This document shows positions 1 through 5,880 of a stretch of DNA of 7,846 bases, piece by piece. Source of the stretch: an uncultured Nitrosotalea sp. (lineage in GTDB: Archaea > Thermoproteota > Nitrososphaeria > Nitrososphaerales > Nitrosopumilaceae). The stretch is from positions 1 through 7,846 of the forward strand of contig CAMLDG010000013.1 of assembly GCA_946478655.1 (NCBI GenBank), written 5' to 3'. The first letter of the stretch is position 1, and every line of letters begins with the position of its first letter. The notes beneath the pieces are model-generated. The model worked only from the letters and a program-made list of their open reading frames with translations. It had not been told where the DNA came from and searched no databases. A program made the position numbers and the translations under genes.

Positions 1-181
1 GACACCCAAGCATTCCAATTTCTCCAAATTCCGGAATTATTCGATCGTTTATTTTTTCATCCAGATAACACCTTGTTTCATAATCCCTAATGGACCTGCA
101 GACTCGGTCTATCTTGTCAAGAAAAATTTTCTGTTCTTCTGAGACTTCAAAATTCATCTTGGATATGTTAGAGTAAGACAT
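1..181 (-). CDS. acyl-CoA dehydrogenase, N-terminal fragment (runs off left edge)
   Basis: Reading the minus strand from the ATG at 181 gives 60 uninterrupted residues up to the window edge. They resemble the all-helical N-terminal domain of acyl-CoA dehydrogenases: FEVSEEQKIF (residues 11-20) matches the usual 'LTEEQ' opening, and IIPEFGEIGMLGC (48-60) matches the conserved '...FGELGLLG' that precedes the PxxYGG segment. Family members are flavin enzymes that make the alpha-beta double bond of acyl-CoA thioesters in the cytoplasm. A second ATG at 157 (MNFEVSEEQ) is an equally plausible start, because families often begin just before this motif. The ATG at 181 has a weak GAGGT 15 nt upstream and an AT-rich patch near 207. 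The FAD-binding and catalytic regions lie outside the window, so the subfamily (short-chain, glutaryl-CoA-like or other) cannot be decided. Confidence 0.68.
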   Translation of the reverse strand, partial: MSYSNISKMNFEVSEEQKIFLDKIDRVCRSIRDYETRCYLDEKINDRIIPEFGEIGMLGC

Positions 182-226
182 GATTCTGTTCAGTTAACCT
201 CAAGAATTATCATTTCGTTTTAGTTT

Positions 227-505
227 CTATACTTTTACTATTTGGATCTCTCTTACATTATGTTTTGATAGATCTTCATGTAAGGCAGCGTGGGATTCAT
301 CTGTAAAGGTCAGATTGCAGCGATAACATTTCCACGCTTTGGTGCTCACAGGATTTATACGTGATTTTAATTTATAAATATATTGTACTTGGTTGACATT
401 TTTTGTATAACTGGGACCTGGGATCGAAATGTTTGGAATTATTTGCTCTTTTGAATCACATTTGAAGGATTTTTCATCAAGGCATGAATCAGAACTGACC
501 CTCAT
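227..505 (-). CDS. small C2H2 zinc-finger protein
   Basis: A 92-residue protein with one canonical C2H2 finger at the C-terminus: C60-x2-C63-x12-H76-x5-H82, with the aromatic F67 and L73-L75 area where the finger core is expected. The first about 55 residues are polar and of low complexity, with two more cysteines (C8, C16) that do not form a recognisable second finger. Single C2H2 fingers of this size are found in archaeal genomes, and they probably bind nucleic acid or protein; the target cannot be read from sequence. The gene sits 45 nt upstream of the acyl-CoA dehydrogenase on the same strand, so co-transcription is possible. It is divergent from the HD-domain gene with only 30 nt between starts. 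ATG at 505 is the only good start in frame. Confidence 0.72.
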   Translation of the reverse strand: MRVSSDSCLDEKSFKCDSKEQIIPNISIPGPSYTKNVNQVQYIYKLKSRINPVSTKAWKCYRCNLTFTDESHAALHEDLSKHNVREIQIVKV

Positions 506-512
506 GACCTTA

Positions 513-522
513 ATTTATAAAA
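513..522 (+). promoter_or_regulatory. TATA-like box in divergent 30-nt gap
   Basis: The short gap between the zinc-finger gene and the HD-domain gene contains the near-symmetric TTTATAAA (514-521). Its centre is about 18 nt from the GTG at 536 and about 27 nt from an in-frame TTG at 545. It could therefore drive the HD gene, with the TTG as a leaderless start, and it leaves open which codon starts that protein. On the other strand it is only about 12 nt from the zinc-finger ATG, too close for normal archaeal spacing. Confidence 0.45.
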
Positions 523-535
523 TCAATTCACATCA

Positions 536-1165
536 GTGACCAAATTGGAGTTTGAAAAATTAAAAGAGCAGGTTAGAAAGAGACTTGAAAAAAACGACGT
601 GGCTCATGATTTTGAACATATTATGAGAGTACTCAAGAATGCAACAATGCTTGCAAGAAAGGAAAAAGCAAACATTAGAGTCATAACAGCTGCGGTATTA
701 TTACATGATGTCGTTTCATATCCAAAATCTGATCCTCGCTCGAAAAATTCTTCAGTAGAAAGTGCACAAGAAGCAAGAAAGATTTTAAAAAAATATAATT
801 TCAATCAAGGACAGATCGATATCATATCTGATGCAATAAGAGACCATAGTTTTTCAAGAGGTATCACACCAAAGACACTAGAAGGAAAGATACTCCAAGA
901 TGCAGACAGGTTAGATGCACTTGGTGCAATAGGAATAGCAAGAACATTCTCAGTTAGCGGTGCAGAAAAAAGGCCATTTTACAATACTGATGATCCATTT
1001 TGTAGTAAACGCGTCCCAGATGACAAGAGTTGGACCTTGGATCATTTTTACAAAAAGCTCTTGTTGATTGAAAAAACAATGAACACCAAGACTGGAAAAA
1101 TTGAGGCAAGAAAGAGAATTAAGATGATGAAAAAGTTTCTTGGTGAACTAAAAGAAGAGATCTAG
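536..1165 (+). CDS. HD-domain metal-dependent phosphohydrolase
   Basis: A 209-residue soluble protein of the HD superfamily, resembling the YedJ/YpgQ-like group. Visible metal-site residues are H24-D25 with H28 (AHDFEHIMRV), the signature H57-D58 (LLHDVV), H104 (IRDHSF) and the later acidic motif D122-x-D124 (LQDADRLDALGAIGIAR), which is characteristic of this group. The fold binds one or two divalent metals and hydrolyses phosphate esters; some relatives cleave nucleoside triphosphates, but the substrate here is unknown. The length is normal and all expected metal ligands are present, so it should be active. The GTG at 536 gives the full helix before H24; a TTG at 545 fits the upstream TATA box better and would remove three residues. 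The C-terminus (ARKRIKMMKKFLGELKEEI) is basic and helical. It ends convergently with the 103-residue hem-operon gene, sharing a CTAG. Confidence 0.85.
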   Translation: MTKLEFEKLKEQVRKRLEKNDVAHDFEHIMRVLKNATMLARKEKANIRVITAAVLLHDVVSYPKSDPRSKNSSVESAQEARKILKKYNFNQGQIDIISDAIRDHSFSRGITPKTLEGKILQDADRLDALGAIGIARTFSVSGAEKRPFYNTDDPFCSKRVPDDKSWTLDHFYKKLLLIEKTMNTKTGKIEARKRIKMMKKFLGELKEEI

Positions 1166-1473
1166 CCGTAATCTATGTATCGCTTGTATCTTTTTTCAAT
1201 CTCAGAATTATTGCCAGTCAAAATTCTTCTGATTTCATCTGCATGTTTATCCTTGATGTAAGCAGTCATCTCTGTAAAATTTTCATTTGCAGGAAATGCA
1301 TTTGTGATAGGTTCTAGCATTTTGAAATATTCTACAACTTTTTCTCGAAATTGTTCTTTTGTAGGTCTGTGTATTCTATTCATGCGAAACCATACTGATG
1401 CCCAACTTGCACCCACTACATGTGGTAGCAAGTCATATGCACGTGTTATCTCAAATGTTAGGTCTTCTCTCAT
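1162..1473 (-). CDS. unidentified 103-residue protein, last gene of haem operon
   Basis: I do not recognise this family. The protein is soluble, charged and predicted mostly helical, with no signal peptide, membrane segment or cysteine. Notable features are an aromatic stretch GASWASVWFRMNRIHRP (21-37), a helix KEQFREKVVEYFKML (39-53) and a basic, tyrosine-rich tail KRYKRYIDYG (94-103). Its ATG overlaps the hemB stop codon as ATGA (1470-1473), so it is almost certainly translated by coupling to hemB and belongs to the tetrapyrrole operon. That position suggests a role tied to haem or siroheme synthesis, such as an assembly factor, a regulator of HemA or HemB, or a small subunit, but this is inference only. 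Its stop codon overlaps the stop of the convergent HD-domain gene. Base composition and codon use look like its neighbours, with no sign of recent transfer. Confidence 0.8.
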   Translation of the reverse strand: MREDLTFEITRAYDLLPHVVGASWASVWFRMNRIHRPTKEQFREKVVEYFKMLEPITNAFPANENFTEMTAYIKDKHADEIRRILTGNNSEIEKRYKRYIDYG

Positions 1474-2450
1474 CTCTCGTTGAGTGTTTTTGCCGCACCC
1501 TTTGAGAAATATGTTACTATCATGTCTGCGCCAGCACGTTTTATGGCAGTAAGAATTTCCAATGTAACCTCTTTTTCATCAATGTATCCTGCCATGGCTG
1601 CTGCCTTGACAAGGGCATATTCACCCGATACACTGTATGCCGCAATTGGTACATTGAACTTCTCCCTAGTCATTGAGATCAGGTCTAGATAGGCAAGTGC
1701 AGGTTTTATCATGACAATGTCAACTCCTTCTTGTATGTCAGTCTCTACCTCTCTCATTGCTTCTTTGGGATTGGTATACGGTAATTGGTAGGTCTTTCTG
1801 TCCCCAAACTGAGGGGCAGAGTGGGCCATGTCCTTGAATGGTGAATATAATGAGGATCGGTGTTTTGCAGAGTGGGACATTATTGCAACATCATGGAATC
1901 CCGCATCGTCGAGTCCTTGTCGTATTGCCTTTACTTGTCCATCCATCATTGCAGAAGGTGATACAACATCAACTCCTGCTTGGGCTTGGCTTACTGCAAC
2001 CTTTGCAAGAGTTTCAAGACTTGAATCGTTATCAATTTTATCTCCCTTGACCAGTCCACAATGACCAGAACTTGTATACTGACAGAGACACACATCTGCC
2101 ATTATTGCAATATCATTTCCGAGATTTTTTCTTATTTCAGAAATTGTTTTTTGTACAATTCCATTTTGAGTAAAAGCAGATGTACCATGTTCATCTTTAT
2201 GCGAAGGTATTCCAAATACCATCACTGCGGGAATTTTTAATTCTGCAATAGAGTGTACTTCGGTTACCACATCAGCAAGTGGAAGTCTTTCCATTCCAGG
2301 CATTGAGCTTCCCTGAATTCTTGATTTGAGATCTTCTTGTACAAATATCGGACAGATTAGGTCTCTTGGAGATAATCGTACTTCTTCTAAAAGTTCCCTA
2401 ATTTTACCAGTCTTTCTCAAACGTCGTAGTCTCAAATTAGGAAAAGACAT
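1470..2450 (-). CDS. hemB: porphobilinogen synthase (5-aminolevulinate dehydratase)
   Basis: HemB condenses two 5-aminolevulinate molecules to porphobilinogen in the cytoplasm. The 326 residues match the family length. The zinc-dependent type is shown by DVCLCQYTSSGHCG, with ligand cysteines C121, C123 and C131. The two active-site lysines are K196 (SHSAKHRSSLYSPF) and the Schiff-base K249 (MIKPALAYLDLI). The substrate loop GDRKTYQLPYTNPKEA (216-231) and AYSVSGEYA (271-279) are also intact. I place the start at ATG 2450 (MSFPNLRLRRLR), which fits the family N-terminus; an in-frame TTG at 2459 would add only MCI. A GGTG lies 11 nt before the ATG. The gene follows hemA after a 36-nt gap that contains its own TATA-like sequence, and it overlaps the next gene by ATGA. 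Confidence 0.97.
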   Translation of the reverse strand: MSFPNLRLRRLRKTGKIRELLEEVRLSPRDLICPIFVQEDLKSRIQGSSMPGMERLPLADVVTEVHSIAELKIPAVMVFGIPSHKDEHGTSAFTQNGIVQKTISEIRKNLGNDIAIMADVCLCQYTSSGHCGLVKGDKIDNDSSLETLAKVAVSQAQAGVDVVSPSAMMDGQVKAIRQGLDDAGFHDVAIMSHSAKHRSSLYSPFKDMAHSAPQFGDRKTYQLPYTNPKEAMREVETDIQEGVDIVMIKPALAYLDLISMTREKFNVPIAAYSVSGEYALVKAAAMAGYIDEKEVTLEILTAIKRAGADMIVTYFSKGAAKTLNER

Positions 2451-2475
2451 TATACACAAAACACCCTATTTTAGC

Positions 2476-2488
2476 AATATAATTTGTT
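2476..2488 (-). promoter_or_regulatory. possible internal TATA promoter for hemB
   Basis: On the minus strand this reads AACAAATTATATT. The same 13 bases occur ahead of the ribbon-helix-helix gene at 6467-6479. The TATA centre (about 2480) is 30 nt from the hemB ATG, which would give a leader of only about 4-5 nt. It may allow hemB and the 103-residue gene to be transcribed separately from hemA. It overlaps the hemA stop codon. Confidence 0.45.
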
Positions 2489-3743
2489 ACTCTCTTGTCT
2501 TATAATCAAAGAGTCTTGTGACAGTTTTTAGGATTTCAGAATCCCCTTGTTCAGAGGCCTTGCGTAGATTATTCATAGGAATGGACATTATATCTTCAAC
2601 AATTGCTTGTGTGAGTTGATCAATAATTCGTATTCTTTGTTCGTCTTTTTCTCCCAACATTGAGAGTGCCTTTTTGAGTTCCTTCACTCGTGCTTGGTCT
2701 ATCTCTTTGAATACATTAGTTACGATTGGCTCTACCTCAAGTCTTTTCATTGCTGCTTCTACTACAGGTAATTCTTCATTAATTATATGCTCTGCTGATG
2801 ATACTACACCCATTCTGTTTTTCATGTTCTTTTCCACCATCTCTGCAATTTGATCCAAGTTCATCACCTTGACTTTGTCTATTGTTGATACCTTGTCATC
2901 AACAGTTCGTGGATTGGAAAGATCCATTATGAGCATTCCATTTTTTCTAGACTCCATTGCTTCTTGTACTCGTTCATGCGTAACAAGAAAATATGGTGCA
3001 ACCGTAGCTACAAACAGTACATCAATTGATTTGAAATTTGCAGTGGCTTGTTCAAATTGCATTGGTTTTCCACCCGCAGTCTCTGCAAAAGCCTTTGAGC
3101 GCTCAAATGTTCTGCTGGTTACAAGAAAATCAATATCTCTTTTTTTAAGTGATTTTGCAACAAGACTTGCTGCCTCTCCAGTTCCAATCAACAAGATATG
3201 TTTTGATTTTAGGTCGTCAATGTTTTCTTCTGCAAGATTTACTGCCATGGAACCAATCGATATGCTACCCTTACTGATGCCCGTTGCTTGGCGTACACGA
3301 GTTCCAATTTTTATTGCCTTGTCAAATAACGTATTGAGATTATCTCCAGATGCCTTTAGTCCCTTTGCCGTACTGATTGATTCTTTTACTTGACCAAGTA
3401 TCTGTTCCTCTCCAATTACTAGAGAATCAAGACCAGATGTGAGTTTGAGCAGATGAGTGTATGCATCAGTTCCCTGACTTATCTCAAGGTTTTCCTTGAA
3501 TGCATTTTCTTCAAGCCCTGCAACAGACGCCCATGTTTTTTTTATTTTGGCAAGATCTGCAGAATTTGTACATCCAAAGAGTTCCACTCTATTACAGGTT
3601 TGTAGTATGACACACTCTTGCAATCCCGAATGCTTTAGAAATGATTCATAGGCAGAATCTAGATCTGGAAAAGTAAATCTTTCAAGCATGTGAATTGGAG
3701 ATTTTCTAAAAGTAACTCTAGCGTTGATTACATCACTTGTCAT
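2487..3743 (-). CDS. hemA: glutamyl-tRNA reductase
   Basis: HemA catalyses the first committed step of C5-pathway tetrapyrrole synthesis, the NADPH-dependent reduction of glutamyl-tRNA(Glu) to glutamate-1-semialdehyde. The 418 residues show all three family domains. The N-terminal catalytic domain has the nucleophile C50 in LQTCNRVELF, and H97 precedes LTSGLDSLVIGEEQILGQVK (101-120). The NADPH-binding Rossmann domain starts at HILLIGTGEAA (182-192) and includes VTSRTFERS (208-216) and MDLSNPR (273-279). A helical dimerisation domain fills about 320-418. The start at ATG 3743 is strongly supported: it overlaps the upstream stop as ATGA and has AGGTGA at 3750-3755, six nt before it. It sits between the precorrin-2 dehydrogenase and hemB genes, so one operon supplies the first step, the second common step and the siroheme branch step. 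Confidence 0.97.
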   Translation of the reverse strand: MTSDVINARVTFRKSPIHMLERFTFPDLDSAYESFLKHSGLQECVILQTCNRVELFGCTNSADLAKIKKTWASVAGLEENAFKENLEISQGTDAYTHLLKLTSGLDSLVIGEEQILGQVKESISTAKGLKASGDNLNTLFDKAIKIGTRVRQATGISKGSISIGSMAVNLAEENIDDLKSKHILLIGTGEAASLVAKSLKKRDIDFLVTSRTFERSKAFAETAGGKPMQFEQATANFKSIDVLFVATVAPYFLVTHERVQEAMESRKNGMLIMDLSNPRTVDDKVSTIDKVKVMNLDQIAEMVEKNMKNRMGVVSSAEHIINEELPVVEAAMKRLEVEPIVTNVFKEIDQARVKELKKALSMLGEKDEQRIRIIDQLTQAIVEDIMSIPMNNLRKASEQGDSEILKTVTRLFDYKTRE

Positions 3744-4393
3744 ATTAGATCACCTAACATTGCCATAACCCGCTTCTGTGCTTTTTTTAGATTTCCGTCT
3801 CGTATTAATTGTTTAACCTGATTGTCATTCATGACACTGTAGAGGAACTTTTTTCGTTCGGGAAACGTAGGAAGTTTGTCCTTTACTGCCTTTCTTGCAA
3901 AATCCTGTAATTTTATGTGGTAAATGTCCTCTTTTTTTATTACTTTCTTAAAGATCTCTTCTGCCTGAAGTTTTAGTTTTCTTGCCATGGCAGGACTTCG
4001 TCCACCTGTAGATACTGCAATTTGGACAGTATCCTCGATGTTTATCACAGAACCAAATGCAAAGTCACTTACCTCTGGATCGTCCGCTGCATATGCATAA
4101 CATCGCATGGATTTTGCCTGTTCTACAATTTTACGATTAAGTTCCTTGTCATCAGTTGTTGCCAAGACCATGAACGGTTTGTATTTTTTTAGAAAGTTTG
4201 CGTTGACAAGCCTCATCTTTTTGAAGGAGATCTTTTTTTGTTTGACATAGTTTTGGATTTGCCTGTTGGTTGAATCGCTGATAAGAAGAATCTCACACTC
4301 TTGGGTCAGTAACGTATTTACTTTTTTGAGGCCCTCATTTCCTCCTCCTACTACAATAACCAAATTTCCTCGAAGATTTAGATCAATTATCAA
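3740..4393 (-). CDS. precorrin-2 dehydrogenase (siroheme synthase N-domain / Met8-SirC type)
   Basis: This enzyme oxidises precorrin-2 to sirohydrochlorin with NAD+, and some relatives also insert iron to make siroheme. The 217 residues match the stand-alone Met8/SirC and CysG N-terminal type. The NAD site is VIVVGGGNEGLKK (12-24), followed by VLATTDDKELN (76-86). DDP at 104-106 aligns with the catalytic aspartate D104 of CysG, and IAVSTGGRSPAMARKLK (125-141) matches the CysG segment carrying S128. Residues about 145-217 form the helical C-terminal domain. The start is TTG at 4393: no ATG fits, the family begins just before this point, and a TATA box lies about 29 nt upstream. It is the first gene of the operon, divergent from ahbAB by 88 nt, and its stop overlaps the hemA start. 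Iron chelation by this protein is possible but cannot be read here. Confidence 0.9.
   Translation of the reverse strand: MIIDLNLRGNLVIVVGGGNEGLKKVNTLLTQECEILLISDSTNRQIQNYVKQKKISFKKMRLVNANFLKKYKPFMVLATTDDKELNRKIVEQAKSMRCYAYAADDPEVSDFAFGSVINIEDTVQIAVSTGGRSPAMARKLKLQAEEIFKKVIKKEDIYHIKLQDFARKAVKDKLPTFPERKKFLYSVMNDNQVKQLIRDGNLKKAQKRVMAMLGDLI
3750..3755 (-). promoter_or_regulatory. strong ribosome binding site for hemA
   Basis: The minus strand reads AGGTGA, complementary to the archaeal 16S rRNA 3' end, six nt before the hemA ATG. It lies inside the last codons of the upstream gene, whose stop overlaps the hemA start. This indicates internal initiation or coupling within the operon. Confidence 0.75.
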
Positions 4394-4416
4394 CGGATCT
4401 TCGCTGACTAGAAATG

Positions 4417-4428
4417 ATATTTATAGAT
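4417..4428 (-). promoter_or_regulatory. TATA promoter of the hem operon
   Basis: The minus strand reads TCTATAAATATC around here, centred near 4422 and about 29 nt before the TTG at 4393. This predicts an mRNA with almost no leader, which supports the unusual TTG start. The distal edge of the box runs into the 11-bp inverted repeat at 4423-4433. Confidence 0.6.
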
Positions 4429-4433
4429 TCTAT
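4423..4433. promoter_or_regulatory. 11-bp inverted repeat overlapping hem operon TATA box
   Basis: ATAGA-T-TCTAT is a perfect palindrome with 5-bp arms that overlaps the upstream part of the hem-operon TATA box, in the gap shared with ahbAB. Its position suits an operator that competes with TBP. Short AT-rich arms such as these also arise by chance. Confidence 0.3.
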
Positions 4434-4449
4434 GACAAACTAGGTAACG

Positions 4450-4459
4450 TTTTTAATTG
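4450..4459 (+). promoter_or_regulatory. weak TATA-like box for ahbAB
   Basis: TTTTTAATTG is centred about 27 nt before the ATG at 4482, the spacing expected for a leaderless archaeal transcript. The match to the TATA consensus is poor, so the exact promoter is uncertain. Confidence 0.4.
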
Positions 4460-4471
4460 TAAGATAGGTTT

Positions 4472-4486
4472 TCCATGTCACATGGA
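4472..4486. promoter_or_regulatory. 15-bp palindrome spanning the ahbAB start codon
   Basis: TCCATGT-C-ACATGGA is a perfect inverted repeat with 7-bp arms around C4479. The right arm contains the ahbAB ATG (4482-4484), and the centre falls at the predicted transcription start. It is a good candidate operator for a dimeric repressor. If transcription starts further upstream, the RNA could instead fold into a hairpin (6-bp stem, TCA loop) that hides the start codon. Confidence 0.5.
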
Positions 4487-5495
4487 CAAGCTGGACAAAG
4501 AGATTCTAAATGAGATCCAGTGGACTTTTCCTTTGACTCCAAAACCCTATGAGGTTATGGCAAAGAAGTTTGGCCTGTCTAACGAAGAGTTGATGAAAAG
4601 ACTCGTATCACTAAAGGAAGCAGGTATAATCAGACAGATTAGCGCAATATTTGACACACGAAAACTAGGATACAAAAGTGCACTTGTTGCAATGGCAATA
4701 GACCCAGATAAATTAGATGATGTTGCAAATCAAGTAAACAGACACCCAGGTGTAAGTCACAATTATGAGAGAAATCATGAATACAACTTGTGGTTCACTC
4801 TTGCAGTACCTCCAGGATCTGACCTAAAGACAGAGATTGACAAGTTTTCAAAGTTATCAGGGATTCAAAAAACAAGACTGCTTCCAACAATCAAGCTCTT
4901 CAAGATTGGAGTAAAACTTGAGATGGTGGAAGAAAAAAAATCAGACATTAAACCATCAGAGGAGAAGAAAAAGATTACAGATGCCAAGTTTGTTGCAACA
5001 GAAGAGGAAAAAAACTACATACGCGAACTACAAAAAGATCTAGAGATAGTTGAAAGACCATTTTTAAAATCTGCACAGAAACTTGGAATAACTGAAGATC
5101 AAGTTCTTGAAAAGATAAGACAATATGAAGAGACAGGAATAATGCGAAGATTTGCAGCCATCTTAAGACACAGAGAAGTTGGTTTTACTGCAAACGGTAT
5201 GATAGTATGGAAAGTTCCAGACGAAAGAATTGAAGAAGTTGGTGCCAAGCTTGGCGCATTTCCACAGATAAGCCACTGTTATCAGAGACCGGTATACCAG
5301 GACTGGCCATACAGTGTGTTTTCAATGGTTCACTGCAAGTCAATTGCAGAAGCAGAAGACATGGCAAAAGAGATTCAAAAACAAGTAAATGTCAACGAGT
5401 ACAAGATTTTATTCAGTTCTAGGGAATTCAAAAAGACCCGTGTTGAATATTTTGTAGAACACGAGTTTAACATCGAAGATCCAATTACGGCATAG
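4482..5495 (+). CDS. ahbAB: siroheme decarboxylase, fused AhbA and AhbB halves (AsnC-like fold)
   Basis: This enzyme removes the two acetate carboxylates at C12 and C18 of siroheme to give 12,18-didecarboxysiroheme in the archaeal and sulfate-reducer haem pathway. The 337 residues hold two Lrp/AsnC-like units. Unit 1 has a winged helix at about 1-60 and the AhbA/NirD motif VSHNYERNHEYNLWFTL (91-107). Unit 2 has a helix-turn-helix at about 173-225 and the AhbB/NirL motif ISHCYQRPVYQDWPYSVF (263-280). A lysine/glutamate-rich linker (about 148-172) joins them. The motifs and the hem neighbours argue against a transcription factor, although automatic annotation would probably say AsnC family. I start at ATG 4482 (MDKLDKEILNEI), the family N-terminus. 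The frame stays open upstream to 4266, but that part overlaps the divergent gene and has no family resemblance. NirDL-type decarboxylase for haem d1 is the alternative, but no other nir gene is in view. Confidence 0.88.
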   Translation: MDKLDKEILNEIQWTFPLTPKPYEVMAKKFGLSNEELMKRLVSLKEAGIIRQISAIFDTRKLGYKSALVAMAIDPDKLDDVANQVNRHPGVSHNYERNHEYNLWFTLAVPPGSDLKTEIDKFSKLSGIQKTRLLPTIKLFKIGVKLEMVEEKKSDIKPSEEKKKITDAKFVATEEEKNYIRELQKDLEIVERPFLKSAQKLGITEDQVLEKIRQYEETGIMRRFAAILRHREVGFTANGMIVWKVPDERIEEVGAKLGAFPQISHCYQRPVYQDWPYSVFSMVHCKSIAEAEDMAKEIQKQVNVNEYKILFSSREFKKTRVEYFVEHEFNIEDPITA

Positions 5496-5511
5496 TTATT
5501 TTATAAAAATC
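5496..5511. terminator. AT palindrome between convergent genes, possible bidirectional terminator
   Basis: Only 16 nt separate the stops of ahbAB and the winged-helix gene. They consist of T/A runs with the perfect palindrome TTTTATAAAA (5499-5508), offering a short T-rich stretch in each direction. Archaeal termination often relies on T-runs, but these are short, so the call is tentative. Confidence 0.3.
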
Positions 5512-5832
5512 CTAAGAGAGCTCAACTAGTGACTCTGTAGCAGATGCTAGTGTTACCTTGATTGAGATTATCTTGCTTTTGTACATGAAGAACTTTTTTC
5601 CAGACAAATTTGTATCCCCTGAGACACGCACAAGTCCAGAATTGTGTAGCCTGCGAACCCACCTATACACCTGGGTAAGCGGAATCCCAGACATTACGCT
5701 GATATCATATGCGGATTTTGGGGCGTCAATTGTGGATCGGAGTATCTGCATGGCTTGGTCATTTGCCATTATTTTTAAAATATTGTCTGCATCTTTGTTT
5801 TCAAGAATTCGGCCTTGTTGTAGTACTTGCAT
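5512..5832 (-). CDS. winged-helix (ArsR-like) transcriptional regulator
   Basis: A 106-residue DNA-binding protein with one winged helix-turn-helix domain. Helices run from about 15 to 37 (NILKIMANDQAMQILRSTID) and AYDISVMSGI (41-50). The recognition helix PLTQVYRWVRRLHNSGLV (51-68) leads into a two-stranded wing at about 69-90 (VRVSGDTNLSGKKFFMYKS). The last 16 residues are short and uncharged. No cysteine pair or other metal-sensor site and no ligand domain are seen, so the signal is unknown. ATG 5832 is supported by a TATA box 23-24 nt upstream, which predicts a leaderless mRNA; M23 is a less likely start. A palindrome between the TATA box and the ATG and phased repeats upstream suggest autoregulation or control by the neighbouring ribbon-helix-helix protein. 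It faces ahbAB tail to tail, so a role in haem control is possible but not shown. Confidence 0.82.
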   Translation of the reverse strand: MQVLQQGRILENKDADNILKIMANDQAMQILRSTIDAPKSAYDISVMSGIPLTQVYRWVRRLHNSGLVRVSGDTNLSGKKFFMYKSKIISIKVTLASATESLVELS

Positions 5833-5833
5833 G

Positions 5834-5844
5834 GGTACAGTACC
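5834..5844. promoter_or_regulatory. 11-bp palindrome between TATA box and start of winged-helix gene
   Basis: GGTAC-A-GTACC is a perfect inverted repeat that occupies almost the whole space between the TATA box (5851-5860) and the ATG (5830-5832). A protein bound here would block RNA polymerase. A further AGTACT lies just inside the gene at 5822-5827. It is a natural candidate for the regulator's own operator. Confidence 0.45.
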
Positions 5845-5850
5845 AAGGCA

Positions 5851-5860
5851 TAAAATATAA
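5851..5860 (-). promoter_or_regulatory. TATA box of winged-helix regulator gene
   Basis: The minus strand reads TTATATTTTA, centred 23-24 nt before the ATG at 5832. This spacing predicts that the ATG is at or next to the transcript 5' end. Confidence 0.6.
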
Positions 5861-5880
5861 CAAGAGCGATTAGACTGTAT

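Noticed and set aside
1828..2064. Plus-strand open frames antisense to hemB
   Set aside because: They are shadows of a well-supported gene, with no motif and no promoter of their own.
2451..2459. TTG at 2459 as the hemB start
   Set aside because: It adds only MCI, whereas ATG 2450 matches the family N-terminus and lies at a suitable distance from GGTG and the TATA-like box.
2869..3393. Plus-strand open frame of 174 codons
   Set aside because: It lies wholly antisense to hemA, whose catalytic and cofactor motifs are intact; the product shows no recognisable domain.
4266..4481. In-frame extension upstream of ahbAB that would add 72 residues
   Set aside because: It is antisense to the start of the precorrin-2 dehydrogenase gene and crosses both promoters, and the family N-terminus begins at ATG 4482.
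4482..5495. Lrp/AsnC transcription factor
   Set aside because: Two fused units with the siroheme decarboxylase motifs and a hem-gene context favour an enzyme.
5558..5860. Plus-strand open frame of 100 codons
   Set aside because: It is antisense to the winged-helix gene and crosses its promoter; the protein sequence looks non-functional.
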